From contig CP065161.1 in assembly GCA_015693905.1 (NCBI GenBank), forward strand, positions 930,001 to 994,000: DNA of 64,000 nucleotides, given 5' to 3'. The position numbers and the translations under genes are program-made. Shown one piece after another: positions 7,960 through 16,669 of this stretch (its first letter is position 1; every line of letters begins with the position of its first letter). The notes beneath the pieces were generated by a model that saw nothing but the letters and a program-made list of their open reading frames with translations, was not told the origin of the DNA and ran no database searches. The DNA comes from Rhodobacterales bacterium HKCCA1288. GTDB lineage: Bacteria > Pseudomonadota > Alphaproteobacteria > Rhodobacterales > Rhodobacteraceae.

Positions 7960-9066
7960 ATGCCAAAGGCAAAGACAGACCAACCCCATCGCCGCTTTCC
8001 CTGCACCGCCTGCGGGGGCGATATGCGTTGGACCCCTCAAGCAGGCGCGATGGTCTGCGCGCATTGCGGCGCGCAAAGCAGCGTGGAGATGCCCGCTCAA
8101 GGCCCTTGGGATGTCACGGCAATCCGCGAACAGGATTATCGCACCGCTTTACGCGCATCACGCGAGACAGCGCAGGAGGTTGAAACCCGCGTCTCAACCT
8201 GCCCAAATTGCGCTGCCCGTGTTGAAGTGTCAGACACAGATCACGCGCTAGAATGCCCGTTTTGCGCCACGCCTGTTGTGGTTGGATCTGGCGCCCACAG
8301 ACAGATCAAACCACAAGCCGTGCTTCCCTTTACCTTGACCGAGCGCGAAGCGCATCGCGCGATGGAACATTGGCTTAAGGGGCTGTGGTTCGCCCCCAAT
8401 GGCCTGAAGAAATACGCCAGCGCCTCGCGGCAGATGGAGGGGATATACACCCCCTATTGGACATATGACGCCAAAACCGCCAGCCAATATCGCGGGCAGC
8501 GCGGCACCGATCACACCACCAGCGTCTCGGATGGCAAGGGGGGCCGGCGCAGCAGCACCACAACAACTTGGCGCCGCGTCACGGGGCAGGTGCGATTGGC
8601 GTTTGACGATCTCTTGGTCTTAGCTTCAGAAAGCCTGCCCAAGCGATTTACCGACACGCTCGCACCGTGGGATTTGACCGCCCTTGCCCCCTATCAGCCA
8701 GAATTCCTGTCAGGTTTTCGGGCCGAAGCCTATAGCATCGACCTAGAGACGGGGATGGAGGAGGCCCGGGCGCGGATGGATCAAGCAATCCGTGCCGCAA
8801 TCCGCCGCGATATTGGCGGCGATCATCAGCGCATTGACCATGTCGACACGGAAATTTGGGATGTGACCTTCAAGCATATCCTGTTGCCTGTCTGGGTATC
8901 GGCCTATCGCTATGGCGGAAAGTCCTATCGCTTTGTTGTCAATGGGCAGACGGGCAAAGTAATGGGAGAGCGACCCTATTCCGCGATCAAAATCGCTATC
9001 GCGCTGATCCTGGCGGCTCTGTTGGCGCTTGGCCTTGGTTATGTCTATGACGGATACATCCGTTAA
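7960..9066 (+). CDS. Double zinc-ribbon, C-terminally anchored membrane protein (YdjG-like)
   Basis: A 368-residue protein with two zinc ribbons, C-x2-C...C-x2-C at about residues 15-40 and again at about 70-95. A globular middle follows, and a single membrane helix near the C-terminus (IALILAALLALGLGYVY) leaves only a few residues outside. Proteins like this are often mislabelled as primosomal protein N'/helicase, but there is no helicase motif. Bacillus YdjG has the same zinc-ribbon plus membrane-anchor layout and also pairs with the SPFH protein YdjI. I infer a partner of the preceding SPFH protein. The start is either GTG 7957 or ATG 7960, 3-6 nt after the upstream stop, so translation is probably coupled. 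Confidence 0.8.
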   Translation: MPKAKTDQPHRRFPCTACGGDMRWTPQAGAMVCAHCGAQSSVEMPAQGPWDVTAIREQDYRTALRASRETAQEVETRVSTCPNCAARVEVSDTDHALECPFCATPVVVGSGAHRQIKPQAVLPFTLTEREAHRAMEHWLKGLWFAPNGLKKYASASRQMEGIYTPYWTYDAKTASQYRGQRGTDHTTSVSDGKGGRRSSTTTTWRRVTGQVRLAFDDLLVLASESLPKRFTDTLAPWDLTALAPYQPEFLSGFRAEAYSIDLETGMEEARARMDQAIRAAIRRDIGGDHQRIDHVDTEIWDVTFKHILLPVWVSAYRYGGKSYRFVVNGQTGKVMGERPYSAIKIAIALILAALLALGLGYVYDGYIR

Positions 9067-9164
9067 GGCGCTGCATTCTTGTTTGCGCTAACATCAATCT
9101 CTTGCTAGACCACGCGGGCCGCAAAGCGCGGCGGGGATACGTCACATTTGGAAAGGCCTACGCC

Positions 9165-10088
9165 ATGCTGCTGTGCTGTGGTGAATCTTTGATTGATATG
9201 TTGCCACGCGAAACCAGTGCAGGCGAAGCCGCTTTTGCACCTTACTCAGGCGGCGCAGTTCTCAACACAGCGATTGCCGCAGCGCGCTTGGGACAAAAGA
9301 CTGCGATGCTGACGGGCCTATCCCGTGATCTTTTTGGGCAGATTTTAGAAGGGCATTTGGCGAGCAATCATGTGGACACAAGCCTGTGCTTGCGAAGCGA
9401 CCGCCCTACGACCTTGGCCTTTGTGACCCTGAAAGATGGCCACGCAACCTATGCGTTTTACGATGAAAACACTGCAGGGCGCATGATCTCTCCCGTTGAC
9501 CTGCCCGCCTCTTTGGAGGGGATCACGGCGCTGTTCTTTGGGGGCATATCCTTGGCCGTAGAGCCCTGCGCAGATACCTATGAGACACTCTGCCTCCGCG
9601 AGGCGACCCGTCTGCCTGTCATGATCGACCCAAATATTCGACCAAGCTTTATCACGGACGCGGCCCGCTATCGCGCGCGACTAGCGCGGATGTTGGCCGT
9701 GGCCGACATCATAAAGCTGTCAGATGAGGATCTTGCATGGCTGAGCAATAACAGCTCCGAGGCAGAGGCCGTGGGTGATCTTTTAACGGCGGGCGCGAAA
9801 CTTGTGCTGATCACAAAAGGGGCCGATGGGGTTACCGCTTATTCTGCAGATGGGCAGTTGACCCATCCCGTGATCCCCGCCACGGTTGTGGATACTGTGG
9901 GCGCGGGCGATACGTTTAACGCGGGCATCCTGACGGGCTTGGCCGAAGCAGGATATCTGAGCAAAGCGGCGCTTGCAGCCCCCTTGCCGCAAGATATTCT
10001 AAAAACCGCGCTTGATCTGGGCGTGCGGGCCGCCGCCGTAACTGTTGCACGGGCAGGCGCGAACCCGCCACTGCGCGCCGAGATTTAA
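9165..10088 (+). CDS. PfkB-family sugar kinase (fructokinase-like)
   Basis: A 307-residue ribokinase/PfkB kinase that phosphorylates a sugar with ATP. It has the N-terminal GESLIDMLP and SGGAVLNTAIAAARLG substrate-side motifs and the DTVGAGDTFNAG signature around residue 249, whose aspartate is the catalytic base. The sequence is closest in feel to fructokinases, but the substrate cannot be read from sequence. The ATG at 9165 follows GGAAAGG; the frame continues 21 codons upstream without similarity. Only 3 bp separate its stop from dtd, so the two are probably co-transcribed, although their roles are unrelated. Confidence 0.87.
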   Translation: MLLCCGESLIDMLPRETSAGEAAFAPYSGGAVLNTAIAAARLGQKTAMLTGLSRDLFGQILEGHLASNHVDTSLCLRSDRPTTLAFVTLKDGHATYAFYDENTAGRMISPVDLPASLEGITALFFGGISLAVEPCADTYETLCLREATRLPVMIDPNIRPSFITDAARYRARLARMLAVADIIKLSDEDLAWLSNNSSEAEAVGDLLTAGAKLVLITKGADGVTAYSADGQLTHPVIPATVVDTVGAGDTFNAGILTGLAEAGYLSKAALAAPLPQDILKTALDLGVRAAAVTVARAGANPPLRAEI

Positions 10089-10091
10089 CCG

Positions 10092-10550
10092 ATGCGCGCC
10101 TTGGTTCAACGGGTGAGTGAGGCTGCCGTCCGTGTGGATGGGGAAACGATTGGGCAATGTGGCGCAGGCCTTTTGATATTGATCTGCGCAATGCGCGGTG
10201 ACACGGCAGCGCAGGCCGAACATTTGGCCCAAAAGATCGCCAAAATGCGCATCTTCAAGGATGAGGCGGGCAAGATGAACCGCGCACTTTTGGACATAGG
10301 CGGCGAAGCACTGGTGGTGAGCCAATTTACCCTTGCCGCAGATACGCGCACAGGCAACAGGCCAGGGTTTTCGCAGGCCGCAGACCCTGAGACGGGGCGT
10401 GCCCTATACGAACATTTCGCGCAAAGCCTTGCCGCGCTTGGCCCCAAAGTTGAGACGGGACAGTTTGGTGCAGATATGAAAGTTTCGCTGATCAATGACG
10501 GCCCCGTTACCATTTGGCTCGATACTGAGGCATCTACGCCTAAAAATTAG
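10092..10550 (+). CDS. dtd: D-aminoacyl-tRNA deacylase
   Basis: A 152-residue cytoplasmic proofreading enzyme that removes D-amino acids (and glycine from mischarged tRNA-Ala) from tRNA. Length and motifs match Dtd: MRALVQRV at the start, the SQFTL motif around residue 76, and the C-terminal GPVT motif (N-D-G-P-V-T-I). These two motifs form the active site across the dimer interface. The start codon lies 3 bp after the sugar-kinase stop, suggesting translational coupling. Confidence 0.95.
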   Translation: MRALVQRVSEAAVRVDGETIGQCGAGLLILICAMRGDTAAQAEHLAQKIAKMRIFKDEAGKMNRALLDIGGEALVVSQFTLAADTRTGNRPGFSQAADPETGRALYEHFAQSLAALGPKVETGQFGADMKVSLINDGPVTIWLDTEASTPKN

Positions 10551-10659
10551 GCATTTGAGCCAAAGTTAACCATTGCCCCCCAAGCTGCAAGGCGATGCGC
10601 CCTAGCCCAGCCCCCGATATCGCGCCACCGATAGAGGAACTGGTATTGGGTAAGCGTAG

Positions 10660-12087
10660 ATGGAAAACCCCACCCCCTTTTTTGATGAAATGCTCGGCCC
10701 TGATAACGGGGCGCGCCCGCCTTACGAGGCCTATCATAGATGGTTCGAGGGCGAAGATCGCCGCGACCTAATCCGCAAATCGGGCGAGGCTGAGCGGTTC
10801 TTTCGCCGCACGGGCATCACCTTCAACGTTTATGGTGCCGCTGATGCAGATGAACGTCTGATCCCGTTTGACATCGTGCCGCGTATTATCTCTGGCCGAG
10901 AATGGGCCCGTCTGACGCGCGGCATCGAACAGCGCGTTCGCGCCATCAACGCCTTTTTGCACGATATTTATCATCGCCAGGAAATCATCCGCGCGGGCCG
11001 CATTCCGATTGAGCTGATTGCCAAAAACGATGCGTTCCTCAAGGCTATGATCGGGCTAGAACCACCGGGCGGCGTTTACACGCATATCGTGGGAATTGAT
11101 CTGGTGCGCGTGGCCGAGGATCAATTCTATGTGCTTGAGGACAATGCACGCACCCCATCGGGCGTGTCCTATATGCTCGAAAACCGCGAAACCATGCTCC
11201 AGATGTTCCCCGAACTGTTCGGGCGCATAAAGGTGCGCGGCGTTGGGGATTATCCACTTGCTTTGCGGCGCTCGCTTGGCGCTTCGATGCCGCGCCATGC
11301 CTCAGGCGATGGGGCTGTGGCCGTGCTGACACCGGGCATTCATAATTCCGCTTATTTTGAACATGCGTTTTTGGCCGACCATATGGGGGTCGAATTGGTC
11401 GAGGGCAGCGATTTGCGCGTTGTGGATGGTAAAATCGCCATGCGCACCACGCGCGGCTACAAACCGATTGATGTCCTTTATCGGCGTGTCGATGATGATT
11501 TCCTTGATCCGCTCAGCTTTAACCCTGACAGCTTGCTTGGTGTGCCAGGGATTATGGATGTCTATCGCGCAGGCGGCATCACTATTGCCAACGCGCCTGG
11601 AACAGGGATTGCCGATGATAAGGCGATCTATTCCTACATGCCCGAGATTGTCGAATTCTATACGGGCGAAAAGCCGCTTTTGGAAAATGTGCCGACTTGG
11701 CGGTGCTCTGAGGCGGACGCATTGGCCTATGTGCTAGACCATCTCGATGAATTGGTGGTCAAAGAGGTGCATGGGTCGGGCGGCTATGGAATGCTTGTTG
11801 GGCCTGCCGCCTCGAAAAAGGAATTGGCGGCGTTTCGGGCCAAGCTGAAATCACGGCCTGCGAATTACATCGCACAACCGACCTTGGCTCTTTCGACAGT
11901 GCCCATCCTGACCAAAGCGGGGCTTGCCCCTCGCCATGTCGATCTGCGCCCCTTCGTCTTGGTCAGCCCCAATGGCATCGAAATCACCCCCGGCGGACTG
12001 ACGCGCGTGGCGCTGAAGAAAGGCTCACTCGTGGTGAATTCCAGCCAAGGGGGCGGGACGAAAGACACATGGGTTCTGGAAGAATGA
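10660..12087 (+). CDS. Circularly permuted ATP-grasp type 2 protein (COG2308), Anbu operon
   Basis: A 475-residue protein of the DUF404/DUF407 circularly permuted ATP-grasp family. Such enzymes are predicted to form amide bonds using ATP. Recognisable blocks are the start with FFDEML and the YEAYHRWFEG segment, the VLEDNARTPSGVSYMLENR signature around residue 157, and a C-terminal half with KEVHGSGGYGM and RHVDLRPFV. It is the first gene of a four-gene operon with an alpha-E protein, a transglutaminase and the Anbu peptidase, the standard Anbu gene set. The product of this predicted ligase is not known. Confidence 0.93.
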   Translation: MENPTPFFDEMLGPDNGARPPYEAYHRWFEGEDRRDLIRKSGEAERFFRRTGITFNVYGAADADERLIPFDIVPRIISGREWARLTRGIEQRVRAINAFLHDIYHRQEIIRAGRIPIELIAKNDAFLKAMIGLEPPGGVYTHIVGIDLVRVAEDQFYVLEDNARTPSGVSYMLENRETMLQMFPELFGRIKVRGVGDYPLALRRSLGASMPRHASGDGAVAVLTPGIHNSAYFEHAFLADHMGVELVEGSDLRVVDGKIAMRTTRGYKPIDVLYRRVDDDFLDPLSFNPDSLLGVPGIMDVYRAGGITIANAPGTGIADDKAIYSYMPEIVEFYTGEKPLLENVPTWRCSEADALAYVLDHLDELVVKEVHGSGGYGMLVGPAASKKELAAFRAKLKSRPANYIAQPTLALSTVPILTKAGLAPRHVDLRPFVLVSPNGIEITPGGLTRVALKKGSLVVNSSQGGGTKDTWVLEE

Positions 12088-12109
12088 GCGCGCATAGGGG
12101 GCAAAGGCC

Positions 12110-13051
12110 ATGTTAGGCAAAACCGCGGGCGGATTGTTTTGGATGTTCCGCCATTTAGAGCGCGCCGAGAACACGACCCGTCTGATTGAGACGGGCCTGC
12201 GCATTGCGCTGACACGGCCAGATCGTTCCAATGACGAATGGCAAAGCCTGCTGAAAACAGCCGCCGCCGAGCAGTTGTTTTTCACCAAATACGAGACGGC
12301 TGATGCAGCCAATGTTGTGGATTTTCTATTGCGGGATGCGGCCAACCCGTCATCTGTGCAATCAAGCATGGCCCAAGCCCGCCAAAACGCCCGCATGGTG
12401 CGCACCGCCCTCACCCGCGAGGTCTGGGAAGCAGTCAATGACACCTATATGCAATTGCGCAGCACCCTTGCCCGCCCCGCCACAGATAAAAACCTACCCG
12501 ATACGATTGCCTTGGTGCGACAGCAATCCGCACTGGTGCGCGGCGCCTTGCACGGGTCGATGCTGCGCAATGATGTTTTCGATTTCGCGCGGCTTGGCAC
12601 ATTCCTAGAACGCGCCGATAACACCGCACGTATTTTGGATGTGAAATACTATGTCCTGCTGCCCTCTATCAGCCAGATCGGGTCAAACCTAGATAATGTG
12701 CAATGGGAAACGATCCTGCGCGCGGTGGCGGGTCAACGCGCCTATTCTTGGTTGACCCAAGGGGCGGTCACACCCAAAGGCATCGCAGACTTTCTCATCT
12801 TTGACGGGCGCATGCCCCGCAGCCTAAAATTCGCACTTGGTAAATTGCAAAGCAATCTGGGCTACCTTGAGGCGGAATATGGCAGCACCCTGCCCTGCCA
12901 CGCGATGGCAGCACGGCTCAATGCGCGGCTTTGCACAAGCAGCATCGACCAAGTCTTTGAGGAAGGATTGCATGAGTTCATCCTGACCTTTTTGCAGGAC
13001 TTAGCGGCGCTTGGCCGCCAGATCGAAACCGATTACCGTTTTATCGGATGA
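12110..13051 (+). CDS. Alpha-E domain protein (COG2307/DUF403), Anbu operon
   Basis: A 313-residue all-helical alpha-E protein. The FWMFRHLERAENTTRLIETG block near the start and the FARLGTFLERADNTARILDVKYY repeat-like block around residue 165 are family signatures. Glu and Arg residues in 'ERAENT/ERADNT' are conserved in both halves, pointing to an internal duplication. Alpha-E proteins always travel with the ATP-grasp gene that precedes this one by 22 bp, and in some genomes the two are fused. Function is unknown. A joint role in making or modifying a peptide is the published prediction for this gene set. Confidence 0.93.
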   Translation: MLGKTAGGLFWMFRHLERAENTTRLIETGLRIALTRPDRSNDEWQSLLKTAAAEQLFFTKYETADAANVVDFLLRDAANPSSVQSSMAQARQNARMVRTALTREVWEAVNDTYMQLRSTLARPATDKNLPDTIALVRQQSALVRGALHGSMLRNDVFDFARLGTFLERADNTARILDVKYYVLLPSISQIGSNLDNVQWETILRAVAGQRAYSWLTQGAVTPKGIADFLIFDGRMPRSLKFALGKLQSNLGYLEAEYGSTLPCHAMAARLNARLCTSSIDQVFEEGLHEFILTFLQDLAALGRQIETDYRFIG

Positions 13052-13058
13052 GGTGCTT

Positions 13059-13862
13059 ATGCGATTAAAACTGTCCCACCGCACAAGCTATGGTTTTGAC
13101 ACTGCGCCCTCTTACGGGCTTCAGCAATTGCGACTGACACCGCAAAACACGCCTGCGCAATCTGTGCAGGATTGGCAAATGCAGGTGACGGGTGGCACAG
13201 TGGAATGCAGCTATCTTGACCATAACCAAAACCTTGTAACGCTGATTTCTTTTGCCCCTGATGCACAGGCCGTTGAGGTCACTTGCACGGGCGAGATGGA
13301 AACAAACGAGGTTGCGGGCGTGCATGGGGCCCATCGTGGACTTGTCCCCCTATGGGTGTTTTTGCAGCCCTCCGATCTGACCCGTGCGGGCAATGGGACG
13401 CGCAAACTGACCGCGGGGCTTAGGGATGCCAAACTCAGCGATATTGAACGACTGCACACCCTGTCTGCCCGTATCCTAGAGGCTGTCCCCTATGCCATTG
13501 GCCCCACCCATGCAGGCAGCAGCGCCGAAGAAGCCATAGAGGCAGGCAGCGGTGTCTGTCAGGATCACGCCCATATTTTCATCTCAGCCGCCCGCCTTTT
13601 GGGATACCCTGCGCGCTATGTCTCAGGTTATTTGATGATGGAAGACCGCATCCACCAAGACGCAAGCCATGCTTGGGCAGAGGCCCATATTGAGGGGTTG
13701 GGATGGGTTGGTTTTGACGTCTCAAACGGCATTAGCCCAGATACGCGTTATGTGCGCGTGGCCTCGGGTGTAGATTACAGCGAAGCGGCCCCCATCATTG
13801 GCCTGCGCTACGGCGCGGGAGACGAGCGGCTTTCAGTAGATATTCAGGTTCAACAGCAATAA
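13059..13862 (+). CDS. Transglutaminase-like protein (COG1305), Anbu operon
   Basis: A 267-residue cytoplasmic transglutaminase/protease-fold protein. An N-terminal beta domain (RTSYGFDTAPSYGLQQLRLTP) is followed by the papain-like core. The core keeps a full catalytic set: Cys at about 167 in GSGVCQDHAH, His at about 204 in ASHAWAEAH, and Asp at about 220 in GFDVSNG. It could act as a thiol peptidase or amide-forming enzyme. The ATG at 13059 lies 7 bp after the alpha-E stop with GATGAGGTG upstream; the frame is open 16 codons further back but overlaps the alpha-E gene. Confidence 0.93.
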   Translation: MRLKLSHRTSYGFDTAPSYGLQQLRLTPQNTPAQSVQDWQMQVTGGTVECSYLDHNQNLVTLISFAPDAQAVEVTCTGEMETNEVAGVHGAHRGLVPLWVFLQPSDLTRAGNGTRKLTAGLRDAKLSDIERLHTLSARILEAVPYAIGPTHAGSSAEEAIEAGSGVCQDHAHIFISAARLLGYPARYVSGYLMMEDRIHQDASHAWAEAHIEGLGWVGFDVSNGISPDTRYVRVASGVDYSEAAPIIGLRYGAGDERLSVDIQVQQQ

Positions 13863-13922
13863 TAAAGACAAGGCGCGATTCTCGAGCTCGCGCAAAAATA
13901 CAGGTGAAAGACAGCCCCCGAT

Positions 13923-14666
13923 ATGACCTATTGCGTTGGTTTGAAACTGAATTCTGGCCTTGTGTTCATGTCAGACACGCGCACGAATGCGGGCGTGGAT
14001 AACATATCGACCTTCCGCAAAATGTTCACATGGGAAGGCCCGGGCGAGCGTAGCATCACCCTGATGACCGCGGGCAATTTGGCAACAACACAAGCGGTGA
14101 TCAGCCTCTTGAATGAACGCGCCAAACCCGCCGAAGATCGGGGGAACCCCTCGATCCTCGAAGCGCCTTCGATGTTTCAAGTCGCCAAATTGGTCGGGGA
14201 AACCTTGCGCGAGGTGATCAAAACACAATCAGGCCAAGATGGGCCTGAGGCAGAGGCAACCTTTTCCGCAACCATAATATTGGGCGGCCAGATCAAAGGC
14301 GCCCCCCCGCGCCTGTTCCTAATTTATCCTGAGGGCAATTTCATCGAGGCCAGCGATGACACGCCATTCTTTCAGATTGGCGAGACGAAATATGGCCGCC
14401 CCATTTTGGTGCGTGCCTTTGACCCCGAAATGAGTTTTGAGGATGCGGTCAAGCTTTTGATGGTGAGTTTTGACTCGACCATTAAGGCCAATCTTTCGGT
14501 CAACCTGCCGCTTGATCTTCATGTCTATACTGCAGACAGCTTGAAGCATGGAATAATGACAAGGATCGAAAAAGATGATCCGTATTTCAACGTAATTTCA
14601 ATGGGTTGGGGTGATGCGCTAAAGCATGCGTTTAACAGCCTCCCCCCCTATAGCTTTACGACTTAG
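13923..14666 (+). CDS. Anbu, bacterial proteasome-like peptidase
   Basis: A 247-residue Ntn-hydrolase-fold protein of the ancestral beta-subunit (Anbu, COG3484) family. Removal of Met1 exposes Thr2 (M-T-Y-C-V-G), the expected nucleophile. The family blocks GLVFMSDTRTNAG and ITLMTAGNLATTQAV follow. Anbu forms open helical or lock-washer rings instead of closed proteasome cylinders in the members studied. It ends the four-gene Anbu operon. A 60-bp gap before it carries a GCGCGA/TCGCGC hairpin (13873-13893) followed by AAAAA, which might tune expression relative to the upstream genes. Its 3' end overlaps the convergent monooxygenase gene by 11 bp. Confidence 0.94.
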   Translation: MTYCVGLKLNSGLVFMSDTRTNAGVDNISTFRKMFTWEGPGERSITLMTAGNLATTQAVISLLNERAKPAEDRGNPSILEAPSMFQVAKLVGETLREVIKTQSGQDGPEAEATFSATIILGGQIKGAPPRLFLIYPEGNFIEASDDTPFFQIGETKYGRPILVRAFDPEMSFEDAVKLLMVSFDSTIKANLSVNLPLDLHVYTADSLKHGIMTRIEKDDPYFNVISMGWGDALKHAFNSLPPYSFTT

Positions 14667-15813
14667 TCGGATCAAATCCGTAAATCCACTCAAAGCGTTG
14701 CGCCAGCAGATGCGGCGCGTAACGTGTTACCATCCGCAGCCCCGTATGCGCGGCCACCCGCAACAGGCTTGGCCGCATATGATAATGGTCTGCATTGTCC
14801 GAGGCCGCCTGAACAATCCGCGCGGTGCGGGGGCGGCGCAGCGCCTCATATTCAGCCAAAGCCCCGGTTAGATCATGCGTATCCGAAAGGCGCGCTGCCA
14901 AGATCCAAGCATCCTCTAACGCCATATTGGCCCCTTGCGCGAGGAAGGGAAGCGTTGGATGCGCTGCATCCCCCAAAAGAACCATCTGGCCATTTTGCCA
15001 GTTGCGCGCGACTGGATGGCGAAACAACCCCCATTGATAGCATTCCGTCACGCGGCCTAAATAGGCCCGCGCCTCGGGGCAAAAATCACCAAATCGGCCC
15101 GTCAGCTGTGCAGGATCGCCCCGCTCTGACCACGAGTCTTTCACCCATTGATCATGTTCCTCAACCGCCACGATATTGATCAATGTCCCACCTCGAAGCG
15201 GATAGATCACCATATGGCGGGCAGGCCCCATAAATACCTGCACATCGCGCAACGTATCGCCCTGCTGCGCATCAATCACCGCGCGCCACGCAACTTGGCC
15301 CGTGAAAAACGGATGCCCGCGCGGCTCAAGATGGGTGCGGATGCGGGAATGCAATCCATCTGCCCCGACAATCACATCCGCGCTTTGGCGCTGACCATCG
15401 GCCAAGATCACATCACACCCCTCGACCCCTGTCACAGCCGCGCCAAGGGTGATCTCAACCCCAAGATCACGGGCACGACTGGCCAAAATCTCGATCAAAT
15501 CCGCCCTATGAACATAGTGATAAGGGCGTGTTTGACGGGATAAGGGCACGCGCGCCACCGCCGCCCCTTTGCGAAAATCGCGCAGATATACGGCATTGGC
15601 GCGGGGGGATATCGCGCTGATCTCATCGGCCAGACCAAGGCCTGCTAACGTGGCCATCCCATTGGGGCTCAGTTGAAGCCCTGCCCCAAAGGCGCGGATT
15701 TCCTCAGCCTGTTCTAGCACGCGCACCGAAGCGCCGCGTTGCGCAAGGCAGCAGGCCGCAGCCAAGCCACCAATACCTGCCCCAACCACCAAAATATTGC
15801 GCCCGATCAGCAT
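14656..15813 (-). CDS. FAD-dependent monooxygenase (salicylate-hydroxylase-like)
   Basis: A 385-residue class A flavoprotein monooxygenase. It has the Rossmann FAD motif VVGAGIGGLAAA at residues 8-19, the middle DG motif (VGADGLHSRIR), and the C-terminal GDAAHP...QGANMALEDA ribityl-binding motif. Such enzymes hydroxylate aromatic rings with NAD(P)H and oxygen, and salicylate or 6-hydroxynicotinate are typical substrates. The real substrate here cannot be told. The ATG at 15813 follows GAGGCTGAGC; the frame extends seven codons upstream. It stands alone between the Anbu operon and dksA, separated from dksA by a bidirectional terminator. Confidence 0.9.
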   Translation of the reverse strand: MLIGRNILVVGAGIGGLAAACCLAQRGASVRVLEQAEEIRAFGAGLQLSPNGMATLAGLGLADEISAISPRANAVYLRDFRKGAAVARVPLSRQTRPYHYVHRADLIEILASRARDLGVEITLGAAVTGVEGCDVILADGQRQSADVIVGADGLHSRIRTHLEPRGHPFFTGQVAWRAVIDAQQGDTLRDVQVFMGPARHMVIYPLRGGTLINIVAVEEHDQWVKDSWSERGDPAQLTGRFGDFCPEARAYLGRVTECYQWGLFRHPVARNWQNGQMVLLGDAAHPTLPFLAQGANMALEDAWILAARLSDTHDLTGALAEYEALRRPRTARIVQAASDNADHYHMRPSLLRVAAHTGLRMVTRYAPHLLAQRFEWIYGFDPTKS

Positions 15814-15840
15814 GCTCAGCCTCGCACCCCTCAAAGAAAA

Positions 15841-15866
15841 AAGGCATCTGAAAAGATGCCTTTTTT
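15841..15866. terminator. Bidirectional intrinsic terminator upstream of the monooxygenase and downstream of dksA
   Basis: AAGGCATCT (15841-15849) pairs with AGATGCCTT (15854-15862) around a GAAA loop. It is flanked by A-tracts on the left and T-tracts on the right, so it can end transcription in both directions. It sits directly after the dksA stop on the minus strand. Confidence 0.88.
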
Positions 15867-15891
15867 AATCTTATAAACTCGCTTTGCGCAA

Positions 15892-16368
15892 TCAATCGTC
15901 CCGATGAACTTTTTCGCGGCGCTCATGGCGTTCTTGTGCTTCAAGCGTCATGGTCGCAATCGGGCGCGCATCCAGACGTTTAAGGCTGATCGGGTCACCT
16001 GTGACCTCGCAATAGCCATATTCGCCCTCTTCGATACGGCGCAAAGCAGCATCAATCTTGGTGATCAGCTTGCGCTGACGATCGCGGGTGCGCAATTCAA
16101 GCGCGCGGTCTGTTTCCTCACTTGCACGATCCGCAACATCAGGGATGCTGCGCGTGCCATCTTGCAGCGCGGTGACAGTGGTGCGGCTTTCATCAAGCAG
16201 ATCAGCTTTCCAGTTGAGCAGTTTCCTGCGGAAATACTCCAACTGTCGCTCATTCATAAACGGCTCGTCCTCGGCGGGACGATAGTCTTCTGGAAGAAAG
16301 GTCTCAGCTTTCATCTCGTTCCCCTCAGCGGCGGCTGACCCGATTTTTGATTTTGCATCAGACGTCAT
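15892..16368 (-). CDS. dksA: RNA polymerase-binding transcription factor DksA
   Basis: A 158-residue DksA, the partner of ppGpp in the stringent response that binds the RNA polymerase secondary channel. The coiled-coil region (RRKLLNWKADLLDESRTTV...DRASEETDRALELRTRDRQRKL) carries the DRAS tip with its aspartate. The C-terminal finger GYCEVTGDPI...ATMTLEAQERHERRE keeps only one of the four canonical cysteines, as in the Rhodobacter-type DksA, so zinc binding is probably lost. The ATG at 16368 has GAGGTGG 5 nt upstream. An inner ATG after GGGAACGAG, 18 codons later, is an alternative. Confidence 0.95.
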   Translation of the reverse strand: MTSDAKSKIGSAAAEGNEMKAETFLPEDYRPAEDEPFMNERQLEYFRRKLLNWKADLLDESRTTVTALQDGTRSIPDVADRASEETDRALELRTRDRQRKLITKIDAALRRIEEGEYGYCEVTGDPISLKRLDARPIATMTLEAQERHERREKVHRDD

Positions 16369-16669
16369 TTTACCACCTCGGGCTTCGCTTACAGGATGGC
16401 GTGGGTAATGTCACCCACCTAAAGACGGTTTTTCCGCTCAAAATCACCTGAACGGATCGGCGCGCCCCTAGGCCCTATTATGAAACCCGTTTCTAACTGC
16501 GCCTCAAATCGCTTTGGACTGGCGAATGGCCCCAATTCGGCTTGCCCGCGCAATTTGTCGCGGCTATAATGCCTCAGGGATTATCACCCAGAACAACACC
16601 AGTTTTCGCCAAATTTGCGACAGAATCTGTGGATACATCCGCAACAGCAATTGGTAGTCGGAGTAACAT
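16369..16669. other. Intergenic region between divergent dksA and the GNAT gene
   Basis: Contains a GTGGGT/ACCCAC hairpin near 16400-16418 in the probable dksA leader and a good sigma-70 promoter at 16542-16570 facing the GNAT gene. I see no protein gene in it. Confidence 0.6.
16542..16570 (+). promoter_or_regulatory. Sigma-70-type promoter for the GNAT/DUF2927 gene pair
   Basis: TTGCCC at 16542-16547, a 17-bp spacer, and a perfect TATAAT at 16565-16570. Transcription would start near 16577 and leave a leader of about 93 nt before the GNAT start codon at 16670. Confidence 0.65.

Noticed and set aside
7960-9066. Annotation of the zinc-ribbon protein as primosomal protein N' (helicase)
   Set aside because: There are zinc ribbons and a membrane helix but no Walker or helicase motifs; the name is a common mislabel.
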